From: Clostridia bacterium
GTDB taxonomy: Bacteria > Bacillota > Clostridia > Christensenellales > Aristaeellaceae
DNA length: 38,896 nt
Reading direction: 5' to 3'
Assembly (NCBI GenBank): GCA_017550745.1
Contig: JAFZOG010000093.1
Span: 1 to 38,896 of the forward strand
Shown: one piece after another, positions 6,826-14,815 of the stretch
Numbering within the stretch: position 1 is the stretch's first letter
Layout of the letters: each line of letters begins with the position of its first letter
Made by a program: the position numbers and the translations under genes
The notes under the pieces: model-generated
Told to the model about the DNA's origin: nothing
Seen by the model: only the letters and a program-made list of their open reading frames with translations
The model's database searches: none

Positions 6826-8742
6826 CTACTTTTGGATATTGACAGCCCCGCTGCGGTAAGCGTCCAAAAGCGTCACCAGGTCGTTCATCCGTTCCTTTAG
6901 GCGTTTGCCCTCATCCGTATCCCGGACATATCTGCGCTCAGGATAGCGGGTGAACTCGAAAGACTGGGAATGGATATCCCGCCCGGTTTCCTGGGCGTCC
7001 CGGAGGCTGGTAAAGGGTTGGTGGCTCATCAGGCGCATCCCGTGGCTGTTGGCGATGAGGGTATAGCCTGCGATGCCGGTGGTTTTCTGGTAAGCGCGGC
7101 AGAAGCCGCCGTCGATCACGATCAGCCTGCCGTTGGCTTTCAGCGGGCTTTCGCCGTGGGTGACGCGCACGGGGGTGTGGCCGTTGATGATGCGGGATTC
7201 CCCATCGGTGAGGCCGAACTCAGCCAATATTTCCGCGCACTTGCTTTCTTCGTTGTAATACGTGTAGTAGGCGTTTCTGGGTTCCTGCCAGGATCGCTGA
7301 TCGGGGATATAAGCCCGGGCAAAGGTCTTGACCTGCCGCCCGCAGACGGGAGAATCGCTGCCGCACCACAGATACCACATGAAGTCCAGCGCGAAGCTGC
7401 CGCCGGTATAGAACGCCTGCCGGGCGGTCTGGTCGCAGTAATCCATGAAGGCCTTGCCGCTGCGGTATTCGCCGCCCATCCGTTTTTTCAGGAAGGAGCC
7501 GTCCGGGTTCAGCGGCACGCAGCCATGGAACAGCAGATTGCCGTTGCAGACGCGGTACAGGCAGCCGCGGCTGTACAGGAAGGCTATGTGCTCGCGCAGC
7601 CTGGGGCTGTGGGTAAATGCCTGGCGCAGACCTGCTATGATTTCTTCTTCCTCGGGGGTGAGGGCGTAAGGATCCTCCGGGTTCAGGGTAGGCCAGGCCA
7701 TATCTTTTAACTGCCAGATTTCCCCATTGATCTCGATCCGCTTCTTCACCGGATCCAGCTTGTGGAGCAGCAGCCTGTCCTCCATTTCGAATTCAGGGTT
7801 GCGCCGGATGAGCTGGCCCTCCAGCTTGAACATCATCATCATCATGGCCTGCATCGCCGCTTTTTCGGGCGGCAGGTCAGGGTACAGCTTCTGGGCAAAC
7901 AGGATCAGCGGCCGCAGGGGGATGCCGTAGCCGCGTTCCAGCACATCCATATTGCTGTAATTCAGGGAATTGCGCAGCACCGCCGCGATGCACGCCTCGC
8001 AGCCGGAGGCCGCGCCCATCCACACCACGTCGTGGTTGCCCCATTCGATATCCACGGAATGATGGCGCGCCAGGATATCCATGATGCTGTCCGCCCGGGG
8101 GCCGCGGTCAAATATATCGCCCACAACATGCAGCCTGGCCACCGCCAGGGATTTGATGAGGGAGGCCAGCGCCACGATCAGGCTGTCCGCGCCGGACGTG
8201 GCGATGAGGGAGGAAATGATGGCGTCATGATACCGGCGGCGGTTGTCCTCCTGCTCGGTCTGGACGGCGATCTCGTCCTGGTAGTGCAGCAGCTCGTCCA
8301 GCAGAAACGCCCAGTCCGGCGGCATAGCGGCGCGCACCTGATCCCGCGTGTACTTGGAGGACAGCATCCGGGCCAAATGCACCATGTGTTCCACCTGCGC
8401 CCTGAACCAGCCGGGGGTGGCCGTGCCTTTCTGTCGGTGCTGGCGCAGAATGGCGTCAGGATAATAAATCAAAGTGCACAGCTCGTCGGCCTCCGCCTGG
8501 GTCAGCTGGTTCCTCAGCCATAGGTTCACCTTTTCCCGGATCACGCCGGAGCAGTTGTTCATGATATGGCAGAAGGCTTCGTATTCCCCGTGGATGTCGC
8601 TCATGAAATGCTCGGTGCCCTTGGGCAGGCTCAGCCGCGCACTGATCCGGGTGATCTCCGTACACAGCGCTTCCACGGTCGGATACTGCTCCCCCAGCAG
8701 CTGCAGGTATTTCAGACGCTCGGCGGATAATTGCTCTTTCAT
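6826..8742 (-). CDS. fbp: Class III fructose-1,6-bisphosphatase
   Basis: This enzyme hydrolyses fructose-1,6-bisphosphate to fructose-6-phosphate in gluconeogenesis. The class is typical of Firmicutes and belongs to the calcineurin-like metallophosphatases. The 638 residues match the length of the Bacillus enzyme. Metal and catalytic motifs are MSDIHGEYEAF near residue 47, VVGDIFDRGPRADSI near 205, EWGNHDVVWMG near 234, and INGHTPVRVTHGESP near 540. The ATG at 8742 has GGGAGG about 11 bases upstream, slightly far. Only about 31 bases separate the ATG from the T-run of the preceding gene's terminator, and no promoter is visible there, so transcription probably comes from read-through. tatD follows 86 bases downstream. 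Confidence 0.97.
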   Translation of the reverse strand: MKEQLSAERLKYLQLLGEQYPTVEALCTEITRISARLSLPKGTEHFMSDIHGEYEAFCHIMNNCSGVIREKVNLWLRNQLTQAEADELCTLIYYPDAILRQHRQKGTATPGWFRAQVEHMVHLARMLSSKYTRDQVRAAMPPDWAFLLDELLHYQDEIAVQTEQEDNRRRYHDAIISSLIATSGADSLIVALASLIKSLAVARLHVVGDIFDRGPRADSIMDILARHHSVDIEWGNHDVVWMGAASGCEACIAAVLRNSLNYSNMDVLERGYGIPLRPLILFAQKLYPDLPPEKAAMQAMMMMMFKLEGQLIRRNPEFEMEDRLLLHKLDPVKKRIEINGEIWQLKDMAWPTLNPEDPYALTPEEEEIIAGLRQAFTHSPRLREHIAFLYSRGCLYRVCNGNLLFHGCVPLNPDGSFLKKRMGGEYRSGKAFMDYCDQTARQAFYTGGSFALDFMWYLWCGSDSPVCGRQVKTFARAYIPDQRSWQEPRNAYYTYYNEESKCAEILAEFGLTDGESRIINGHTPVRVTHGESPLKANGRLIVIDGGFCRAYQKTTGIAGYTLIANSHGMRLMSHQPFTSLRDAQETGRDIHSQSFEFTRYPERRYVRDTDEGKRLKERMNDLVTLLDAYRSGAVNIQK

Positions 8743-8773
8743 CTTTATATCAGCCTCCCGGCCCCATATCCTC

Positions 8774-8813
8774 GAAAAAAAACATGGCGCATGGTTTGGC
8801 CCAATGCGCCATG
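8774..8813 (-). terminator. Strong terminator between the zinc-ribbon SPFH gene and fbp
   Basis: A perfect 10-base stem (arms 8783-8792 and 8804-8813, 11-base loop) is followed on the minus strand by eight T (8775-8782). It sits directly after the SPFH stop codon and about 31 bases before the fbp start. Confidence 0.92.
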
Positions 8814-8827
8814 GGGAAAAGCTGCGT

Positions 8828-9853
8828 TTACGCCTGCTTCGCGCCGCATTCCGGGCAGAACTTGGCAGAGCGGGGAATGCGCTGGCCGCACTCGGAGCAG
8901 AACTTGGTGTCCGCGGCGGGGGCGGCAGAATCGGCGGCCTGGCGGATTTCCTGAGGCTGCTGCGCGGGGGCTGCCTGCTGATACTGGGGCACCACAGGCG
9001 CTTGCGCCGCGTTCTGCATGGCCTGGGCCATCATGGCTGCGGCGCCCATGCCCGCGCCGATACCGCCCATCCCGTTGGGATTGTTGGCGGCGTCGCGCAT
9101 GGCCTCGGCGGCCTGGAACTGGGTGTACTGGTTCAGGTCGCCCACCACGCCCATGGAGGTGCGGCGGTCGATGGCCTTTTCCACTTCGTCAGGCAGGGAG
9201 ATGTTTTCGATCACGAAGCTCTCCAGCTTGAGGCCCAGATTGGCGACCCGGGGAGCCAGCGTGTTCAGCGCGAACTGGGACAGCTCGTCGTAGTTGGCGG
9301 CCAGATCCAGGGCGGGAATCTTGCTCTGGGCGATGGCGTCGCTCAAACCCGACACCAGCGTGCGCTTGATCTGCCCGGTCACGCCTTCCACGGACATGTA
9401 AGCGGTAGTGCCGAACACTTCCTTGAGGAAGGCAACGGGATCGCTTACCCGGAAAGAATAGATGCCGAACGCCCGCAGGCGGATCATGCCAAACTCGGCG
9501 TCACGCATCATGACGGGGTTGCTGGTGCCCCATTTCTGGTCCAGGAACTGCTTGGTGTTGATGAAGTACACTTCCGCCTTGAAGGGGGAGTTGAAGCCGT
9601 ACTTCCAGGATTTGAGGGCGGTCATGATGGGCATGTTCTGGGTGGACAGCTCATACCGTCCGGGCTGGAACACGTCCGCCAGCTTGCCTTCGTTGACCAT
9701 GATGGCCACCTGGCTCTCGCGCACGGTCAGCTGCGCGCCCATCATGATTTCCTTGCCGTTGTTCTCGTAACGGTGCACCATCGTGTCGTTGGAATCGTCC
9801 TTCCATTCGATCACGTCAATGAGCTGGCCCTTGATTTTATCCAAAAGTCCCAT
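8828..9853 (-). CDS. SPFH/Band-7 protein with C-terminal double-cysteine zinc ribbon
   Basis: The 341-residue protein has an N-terminal SPFH (band 7) domain of the YdjI type, about residues 15-240, beginning MGLLDKIKGQLIDVIEWKDD. A low-complexity Ala/Met/Gln linker (about 250-305) leads to a zinc ribbon at the C-terminus with two CxxC pairs (FCSECGQRIPRSAKFCPECG). There is no membrane helix. Such proteins assemble as scaffolds at the membrane, and in Bacillus a related protein is linked to membrane stress. GAGGAGGG 10 bases before the ATG at 9853 fixes the start. The gene lies 53 bases downstream of the receiver-like gene and ends at a strong terminator. It is not closely related in layout to the second SPFH protein at 21923. 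Confidence 0.88.
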   Translation of the reverse strand: MGLLDKIKGQLIDVIEWKDDSNDTMVHRYENNGKEIMMGAQLTVRESQVAIMVNEGKLADVFQPGRYELSTQNMPIMTALKSWKYGFNSPFKAEVYFINTKQFLDQKWGTSNPVMMRDAEFGMIRLRAFGIYSFRVSDPVAFLKEVFGTTAYMSVEGVTGQIKRTLVSGLSDAIAQSKIPALDLAANYDELSQFALNTLAPRVANLGLKLESFVIENISLPDEVEKAIDRRTSMGVVGDLNQYTQFQAAEAMRDAANNPNGMGGIGAGMGAAAMMAQAMQNAAQAPVVPQYQQAAPAQQPQEIRQAADSAAPAADTKFCSECGQRIPRSAKFCPECGAKQA

Positions 9854-9906
9854 AACAATCACCCTCCTCAAAATATTATGATCAAATCGATCATTTGATT
9901 CGCTGT

Positions 9907-10716
9907 TTACACTTCCGCCCGGCACAGCAGGTCCTTCACGCTGTCCAGCCAGGCGGACTCGGTCACGGTCAGGTCAAGGTCAAGGTATTCCTTGATTTTC
10001 TGGATGCTTTCATTGATATGCCCGTCCGTCCGCATGCCAAAGGATTCCTTGGTTTCAGGCGCCTGCCCGTGCATGGGCATGCACACAATGCGGATATGCC
10101 GCGGGGTCAGCACCGCCACGGCGTAATAGATCCCTTCCACATAGCGGCCAAAGAAATTGTTTCGCAAAGCGCTTTCCAGCCGTTCCTGGGCGTGGCCGTG
10201 ATGCTCGGAGAGATACACTTCTCCCTGGGGCATGTCGATTTCGTACAGCACGCAGGGCTCGTCCAGGCTCACATGGGCGCGGATGAGTTTCATCTCACGC
10301 ATTACGCCTTCCCAGTCGTGCATCTCGCCGGCCAGCAGGGAATGCACCAGTTCATCCCGCTGGATGGTCAGCATGGTTTCCTCATCGTAATAGGCGTCGG
10401 CATAGTCCATCCGCAGCCTGTTCAGCACGGAAACCGTCTGCTCCAGCACAGGCACCTGCTGCCCGGGCGTTTCACACACCAGGAAAATCGGCAGGCTCGG
10501 GCGGCCGTAACGCAGAAATTTGGTCAGCTGTATGCCATCTATGTTGAAAAATCGGTAGCCCACCGCATCGATGGCTTTGGAGTTGAGCAGGTCAATGGCT
10601 TCCTGAGGGGAAGACGCCATGTAAGGCGCGCGGCAGTTCAGCCTGCCCCAATCGATCTGATCCCGAAACTGGGTGCGCAGGTCTTCCCGGTCTGTTACAA
10701 GCAGCAGTTTGTACAT
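9907..10716 (-). CDS. Degenerate YesN-like receiver protein without phosphorylation site or DNA-binding domain
   Basis: The 269-residue protein starts like a YesN-type response regulator (MYKLLLVTDRED, then a DWGRL segment), with receiver-like spacing over residues 1-110. The acidic pair is reduced to Thr-Asp. The phospho-acceptor position, in a stretch reading DAVGYRFFNIDG, has no Asp. The remaining 150 residues resemble the middle part of YesN-type regulators. The protein ends in IQKIKEYLDLDLTVTESAWL, which looks like the start of an AraC helix-turn-helix, but the domain is not completed. I infer a phosphorylation-independent pseudo-receiver acting through protein contacts. GGAGGG precedes the ATG at 10716, the promoter is excellent, and the SPFH gene follows in the same operon. 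Confidence 0.7.
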   Translation of the reverse strand: MYKLLLVTDREDLRTQFRDQIDWGRLNCRAPYMASSPQEAIDLLNSKAIDAVGYRFFNIDGIQLTKFLRYGRPSLPIFLVCETPGQQVPVLEQTVSVLNRLRMDYADAYYDEETMLTIQRDELVHSLLAGEMHDWEGVMREMKLIRAHVSLDEPCVLYEIDMPQGEVYLSEHHGHAQERLESALRNNFFGRYVEGIYYAVAVLTPRHIRIVCMPMHGQAPETKESFGMRTDGHINESIQKIKEYLDLDLTVTESAWLDSVKDLLCRAEV

Positions 10717-10753
10717 AAACCCTCCAACCTCATTTTCCTCGTTACCGAAAGAA

Positions 10754-10782
10754 ATTATATCATAAACGACACCCTCTGACAA
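10754..10782 (-). promoter_or_regulatory. Promoter of the receiver-like/SPFH operon
   Basis: On the minus strand TTGTCA (10777-10782), a 17-base spacer and TATAAT (10754-10759) form a near-perfect sigma-A promoter; the spacer also ends in TGA, giving an extended -10. The leader is about 30 bases. Confidence 0.85.
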
Positions 10783-10972
10783 TCTTTTTTTCCCGGATAG
10801 GAAAAATTGTTGTCCCCTGCCCCCCGGCCTACGCTGAAAACGGTACACTGTACCGTTTTCCGGGCGCTTCGGCCCCTGCGGATTTCAGTCGGGAGAGCTC
10901 CCCCGACACCCCCCACTGGAAATGCTGCTTGGTCTCCCTCAAATAGATGAATAGTAACCGCTTTCGCGCCGC
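10783..10972. repeat. Hairpin-rich intergenic block with a 25-bp palindrome
   Basis: This 190-base block lies upstream of both divergent promoters, so neither transcript covers it. It contains an imperfect inverted repeat that reaches back to 10778 and ends at 10819. A perfect 11-base inverted repeat with a 3-base centre follows at 10836-10860 (left arm GAAAACGGTAC). A short GGGC/GCCC hairpin lies at 10862-10875 and a GTCGGG/CCCGAC hairpin at 10888-10907. No reading frame with a ribosome site is credible. It may be a dispersed intergenic repeat, an operator or a small RNA locus. Confidence 0.55.
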
Positions 10973-11001
10973 TTGACAAACGCCTGCGCGGATAGTACAA
11001 T
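10973..11001 (+). promoter_or_regulatory. Promoter of the glycan O-acylation operon
   Basis: TTGACA (10973-10978), a 17-base spacer and TACAAT (10996-11001) lie 33 bases before the ATG of the SGNH gene. It is a near-consensus sigma-A promoter. Confidence 0.85.
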
Positions 11002-11034
11002 GATTGCGTTCATTCTGGGAAAGGATCTCTACCG

Positions 11035-11787
11035 ATGAAAAAGCTGGCTGTGCTCCTCGTGCTGCTTGTGCTGGCGCTCGGTTCCGTTTTTCCGGCCGCG
11101 GCATCGCAGGCGGAAAGGCTGTCCGATGAACAGCTTGTTTCATATTATAAAAACGCCGTATTCGTGGGGGATTCCATTACCGCCCAGCTGCTGGTATACG
11201 TACGGGAACAGCAGCAGAAAGACCCCCATTTTTTTGAGGGCGTCAAGTTTCTCACTGCCCAAAGCTATTCTCTTTACACCGCCAGCCGCAAAAATCTCCT
11301 TTCCAGCGCGCCCAATCTAAAATACAGGGGCCAGGAAATGCCGATGTGCGCTATCCTGCAAAAGATAAAGCCCACCAGAGCCCTAATCCTTCTTGGCGTC
11401 AACGACTATATCGGCGAACAGATCCAAAAAGGCATCGGCTATGACGAACGCATCGTCGACCTGGCCGCTGACTTCTGCCCGGACACGGAGATCATTTTTG
11501 AATCCCTCACGCCGGTCACGCAGGCTTTCTGCCGCAAAAAGGATTACCGCACCCTGTGGGATGAATACAATGCGGCCATGCAGGAAATGTGCAGTCAGCG
11601 CGGGGTGGGTTATGTGGATATCGCCACGCGCCTAAAGGATGCGGACGGTTATCTGGACAAAGCCTATTCCAGCGACGGAAAATACCATTTGAACCCCAAG
11701 GGCCTGAAGCTGTGGATCGAAGCGCTGCTGGATTACGCGCAAGGGCAGTATGAGCAGGGCCTGTGGACGCCGGAGGATAACGTATGA
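11035..11787 (+). CDS. Exported SGNH/GDSL-family hydrolase
   Basis: The 250-residue protein has a signal peptide (MKKLAVLLVLLVLALGSVFP, cleavage probably after AAAS) and the SGNH hydrolase blocks: VFVGDSITAQL with the nucleophile Ser (about 42-52), ILLGVNDYIG with the block III Asn, and the C-terminal SDGKYHLNPKG with the Asp-His pair. Such enzymes remove or transfer acetyl groups on carbohydrates outside the cell. The stop codon overlaps the start of the DUF4358 gene by 4 bases, and an MBOAT acyltransferase and a DHHW protein follow. From this I infer that it trims or helps place O-acyl groups on an exported polymer. The start ATG at 11035 has AAAGGA upstream. Confidence 0.85.
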   Translation: MKKLAVLLVLLVLALGSVFPAAASQAERLSDEQLVSYYKNAVFVGDSITAQLLVYVREQQQKDPHFFEGVKFLTAQSYSLYTASRKNLLSSAPNLKYRGQEMPMCAILQKIKPTRALILLGVNDYIGEQIQKGIGYDERIVDLAADFCPDTEIIFESLTPVTQAFCRKKDYRTLWDEYNAAMQEMCSQRGVGYVDIATRLKDADGYLDKAYSSDGKYHLNPKGLKLWIEALLDYAQGQYEQGLWTPEDNV

Positions 11788-12248
11788 AGAAAAGCAGCGT
11801 ATCATTATTGATTTGCCTGTTCCTGATCGTCCTGGCTTTTACGGGCTGCCAGGAACAAAGCAAAAAAACCGCCCCTCCCCTGGGCGAGGCGGCGGAAAAA
11901 GCGCTGGCGGACCGGCAAAGCCTGGTGGCTTACACAGCGGATGATTTGGCGGACTTGACGGGCATCCTGCCGGAGGATTACACGGAAGCCCTCTTCTTGG
12001 TGGGCAGCGACAGCCTTTCTGGCAGGGAGGTCATCGCCGTGCGGGCCAAGGACGCGGGGTGCCTGAACAAGGTTACGGAAGCGCTGCAAAACTATCTTTC
12101 CCAGCGCATGGAAGAAACCCGCAACTATCTGCCGGACGCCTATCAGCTGCAAAGCCAGGCAAAGGTGGAAAGCAAGCATCTGACGGCCGTGCTGATCGTA
12201 GGCGCGCAATCGGCGGAAGAAACCAAAGCATTTCTGGCAGGCGAATAA
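11784..12248 (+). CDS. DUF4358 lipoprotein
   Basis: The 154-residue protein begins with a lipoprotein signal (MKKSSVSLLICLFLIVLAF, lipobox FTGC with Cys22) and then a single small domain matching the DUF4358 pattern: an LADLTGILPEDYTEAL segment, then a region ending in a helix before KHLTAVLIVGA. It should be anchored on the outer face of the cytoplasmic membrane. The family has no known activity, but in Clostridia it recurs beside MBOAT and DHHW genes as here, which suggests a structural or substrate-holding part of the acylation machine. It overlaps the SGNH gene by ATGA and precedes the MBOAT gene by 3 bases, so translation is probably coupled. Confidence 0.78.
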   Translation: MKKSSVSLLICLFLIVLAFTGCQEQSKKTAPPLGEAAEKALADRQSLVAYTADDLADLTGILPEDYTEALFLVGSDSLSGREVIAVRAKDAGCLNKVTEALQNYLSQRMEETRNYLPDAYQLQSQAKVESKHLTAVLIVGAQSAEETKAFLAGE

Positions 12249-12251
12249 ACG

Positions 12252-13595
12252 ATGGTTTTCTGTTCCTTCACATTCCTTTTGTTTTTTCTTCCGGCAGTAC
12301 TTCTGGGGCATCGTTTCCTGCCGCAAAGGGCCAAACGGCCTTTTCTTTTGTTGGCCTCGCTGGTTTTTTACGGCTGGGGATCGCCCCTGTGGCTGTTGCT
12401 GCTGCTGTATATCATGGCGGTGGATTATTTCGGCGCGAGGATCATGGACGCCTGCTCCAAGGGGAAAAAGCCCCTGCTGATCCTGCTGACAGCGCTGAAT
12501 CTGCTGCCGCTTTTGTATTTTAAATACGCTGTGTTTTTCCGGGATACCTTCGCAGCGCTGACCGGGCTTTTCCTCCCCATGGACGAGCCTGTTCTGCCTG
12601 CGGGCATCTCGTTTTTCACGTTCCAGGGCCTGTCCTACCTGTTCGACGTTTACCGGAATCACGCCAAGGTTCAGTGCAGGTTCGTCCTTTTCGGCGTTTA
12701 TCTCAGCCTGTTCCCGCAATTGGTGGCAGGCCCCATCGTACGCTATACGGACTTGGAGGCCCAGCTTTCCGCTCCCGCCCGGGTGGAGGCGGCGGACATG
12801 CGGCAAGGTCTTCGGCGCTTCACCGTCGGCCTGGGGAAAAAGCTGCTGCTGGCGGACGCTATGGGCCGGTTCTGGGGAAAAATGAGCCTTTCCCTTCCCG
12901 CCGCAGGGGTCACCGGGGCGTGGCTTGGACTGATGGCGTTTTCCTTTCAGATATTTTTTGATTTTTCAGGCTATTCCGATATGGCGCTGGGCCTGGGAAA
13001 AACCCTGGGCTTTTCCTTCCCGGAAAACTTCGACCGGCCTTACCGTTCCCTCAGCCTGACGGAATTCTGGCGGCGCTGGCACATGAGCCTTACCACCTGG
13101 TTCAAGGAATACGTGTATATCCCCCTGGGCGGCAGCCGGAAGGGGAAAGCGCGCCGGGACGTCAACCTGATGGTCGTATGGATGCTGACCGGCCTTTGGC
13201 ACGGGGCCGGGTGGAACTTCGTGCTGTGGGGCGTATATTTCGGGGTGCTGCTGATCCTGGAAAAACGGTTCCTGCTGAACCGGCCCGGGTATCAGCGTCT
13301 GCCTTCGCCGCTGAAGCAAACCGGCGCTTACCTGTTGGTGCTGCTGGGCTGGGGACTGTTTGCCGGGAAGCTGCAGGTGTTTCCCGCCATGATCGGCCTG
13401 TACGGCCTGGGAACAGCCCAGACGATGCTGGACTGCCTGTCCTATTTGCCGATGCTGCTGCTCTGCTGCGTCCTTTCTTTCCTGCCCGCGGTCAGGCTGC
13501 CCGGAAAAAGGCTGGCCGTGCCTGTGCTTACAGCGCTGTGCCTGGCGGCGCTGGCTGCCCAGGGGTACGCGCCGTTCGTTTATTTTCAGTTTTAA
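12252..13595 (+). CDS. MBOAT-family membrane O-acyltransferase (AlgI/PatA-like)
   Basis: This 447-residue polytopic membrane protein is the acyl-translocating transferase of the cassette. Family landmarks are ISFFTFQGLSYLFDVYR (about 117-133), the FDFSGYSDMALG motif, SLTEFWRRWHMSLTTWFKEY with the conserved Trp/His region, and LTGLWHGAGWNFVLWG with the catalytic His. About ten hydrophobic helices can be counted. AlgI, DltB and PatA relatives pass acyl groups across the membrane to a glycan or teichoic acid. The AlgI-like ending and the DHHW partner point to a polysaccharide and not to D-alanylation, since no dlt genes are near. The ribosome site before the ATG at 12252 is weak, consistent with coupling to the upstream stop. 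Confidence 0.94.
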   Translation: MVFCSFTFLLFFLPAVLLGHRFLPQRAKRPFLLLASLVFYGWGSPLWLLLLLYIMAVDYFGARIMDACSKGKKPLLILLTALNLLPLLYFKYAVFFRDTFAALTGLFLPMDEPVLPAGISFFTFQGLSYLFDVYRNHAKVQCRFVLFGVYLSLFPQLVAGPIVRYTDLEAQLSAPARVEAADMRQGLRRFTVGLGKKLLLADAMGRFWGKMSLSLPAAGVTGAWLGLMAFSFQIFFDFSGYSDMALGLGKTLGFSFPENFDRPYRSLSLTEFWRRWHMSLTTWFKEYVYIPLGGSRKGKARRDVNLMVVWMLTGLWHGAGWNFVLWGVYFGVLLILEKRFLLNRPGYQRLPSPLKQTGAYLLVLLGWGLFAGKLQVFPAMIGLYGLGTAQTMLDCLSYLPMLLLCCVLSFLPAVRLPGKRLAVPVLTALCLAALAAQGYAPFVYFQF

Positions 13596-13607
13596 GAGGG
13601 CTTCGCT

Positions 13608-14741
13608 ATGAAACAGAAATGGACCCTGCCGGACGGACTGGCGGTATATGGCGGTTTGGCGCTGCTGCTTTTACTGGGCGTGGCCGCGCTCCTGTTCCCT
13701 TCGGATTTTTCCGTGTGGGAGCGGCGGCGGCTTCAGGAAGCGCCGGCCAATTTTTCCCTTACCGATTGGACGCTGCAAACTGATCTGGAAGCGTATCTGT
13801 CGGACCAGGTCCCCTTTCGCCGTGCCCTGGTGAATACCTATGCCTGCTTTGAAACTGCCACAGGGCGGGCGGTTCAGCTGGATGCCTGGCCCCAGGCGGA
13901 CAGCGAAGGCCGCCTCCATTTTATCGAAAAGCCGGTCTCTGCCGCACCTGACGCGGTACAGAAGCGCATCGACGCGCTTCTTTCCCTGACGGAGGGCCTC
14001 CCCTGCCGGTTTTTGACGCCGCCCACGGCGGGCAGCCTGCTGCGCAGCAGCATGTGGCGCCCCCGCAGCGCGGTATACGATGCGGACGCAGCCCTGTATG
14101 AAACGGTATTTCAGCTGGAAAGCGCCGTGCCGGTGCTGGCTGCTTTTGCCGCCGGGCCTGATGCGGACCTGTATTTCCGCACGGATCACCATTGGAATCT
14201 TGACGGAGCGTGGCAGGCATATCGATGCTATTGTGAAGCGGCCGGGCTGGCCCCGGCGGAGGAAAGCCAGTTTTCCTGGGTCACCGGCAGCGAAGCACCG
14301 CGCTTTTTCGGCACCACCTATTCCCGTTCCGGCCTGCCGTTCGCGGACGCGGACGCCCTGGCCTACGCAGAGCCGAAGTATCCCCTCACCTTTCGCATTC
14401 TGGACGATGATACGGAGTACGACCGCCTGATTTTTCCGGAGGAAGCCAATACCTACGACGGGTATGCTCTTTTCCTGAAAGGCAATCACGGCTTGATCGA
14501 AATCCTGAATCCCTCTGTCCCGGAGCGCACCCTGTTCGTTTGCAAGGATTCCTTTGCCAACTGTCTGCTTCCCTTTTTATCCGCCAATTATTCCCGCATC
14601 GTGGCGGCTGACGCGCGCTACCTCACCGGTACGCTGAACGAAGCGCTGGCTGATGCGGGGCATGTGGACGAGGTGCTCTTCATCTATTCCCTGGACAGCC
14701 TTGCCACAGACACTTCCATCTTGCGGAAAATCAGGCGCTGA
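13608..14741 (+). CDS. DHHW-family protein (AlgX/AlgJ-like SGNH acetyltransferase)
   Basis: The 377-residue protein has one N-terminal membrane anchor (about 10-32) and an outside domain of the DHHW/AlgX type. The name-giving motif is in YFRTDHHWNLDGAW (about 187-200), and the Ser motif is VCKDSFANCLLPF (about 305-317), matching the Asp-His-Ser layout of AlgX/AlgJ. In alginate and cellulose systems these proteins take the acyl group delivered by the MBOAT protein and place it on the sugar. It starts 12 bases after the MBOAT stop, with GAGGG just upstream, and is the last gene of the operon before a bidirectional terminator. Family call strong; the acceptor polymer is unknown. Confidence 0.9.
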   Translation: MKQKWTLPDGLAVYGGLALLLLLGVAALLFPSDFSVWERRRLQEAPANFSLTDWTLQTDLEAYLSDQVPFRRALVNTYACFETATGRAVQLDAWPQADSEGRLHFIEKPVSAAPDAVQKRIDALLSLTEGLPCRFLTPPTAGSLLRSSMWRPRSAVYDADAALYETVFQLESAVPVLAAFAAGPDADLYFRTDHHWNLDGAWQAYRCYCEAAGLAPAEESQFSWVTGSEAPRFFGTTYSRSGLPFADADALAYAEPKYPLTFRILDDDTEYDRLIFPEEANTYDGYALFLKGNHGLIEILNPSVPERTLFVCKDSFANCLLPFLSANYSRIVAADARYLTGTLNEALADAGHVDEVLFIYSLDSLATDTSILRKIRR

Positions 14742-14773
14742 CTTCCGCTCCCGGCGCTGTCCCTGCTCCATGG

Positions 14774-14805
14774 AAAAAACCGCCTCATGGATGAAGCGGT
14801 TTTTT
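14774..14805. terminator. Bidirectional terminator between the acylation operon and argG
   Basis: AAAAAACCGC (14774-14783) pairs perfectly with GCGGTTTTTT (14796-14805) around a 12-base loop. The flanking A and T runs make it work in both directions, ending the plus-strand cassette and the minus-strand argG transcript. Confidence 0.9.
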
Positions 14806-14815
14806 GTTTTGCCGA

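Noticed and set aside
10842-10854. CopY/BlaI-type operator (TACA-NN-TGTA) in the palindrome
   Set aside because: The spacing is one base, TACA-C-TGTA, not two, and no copper or beta-lactam gene is near.
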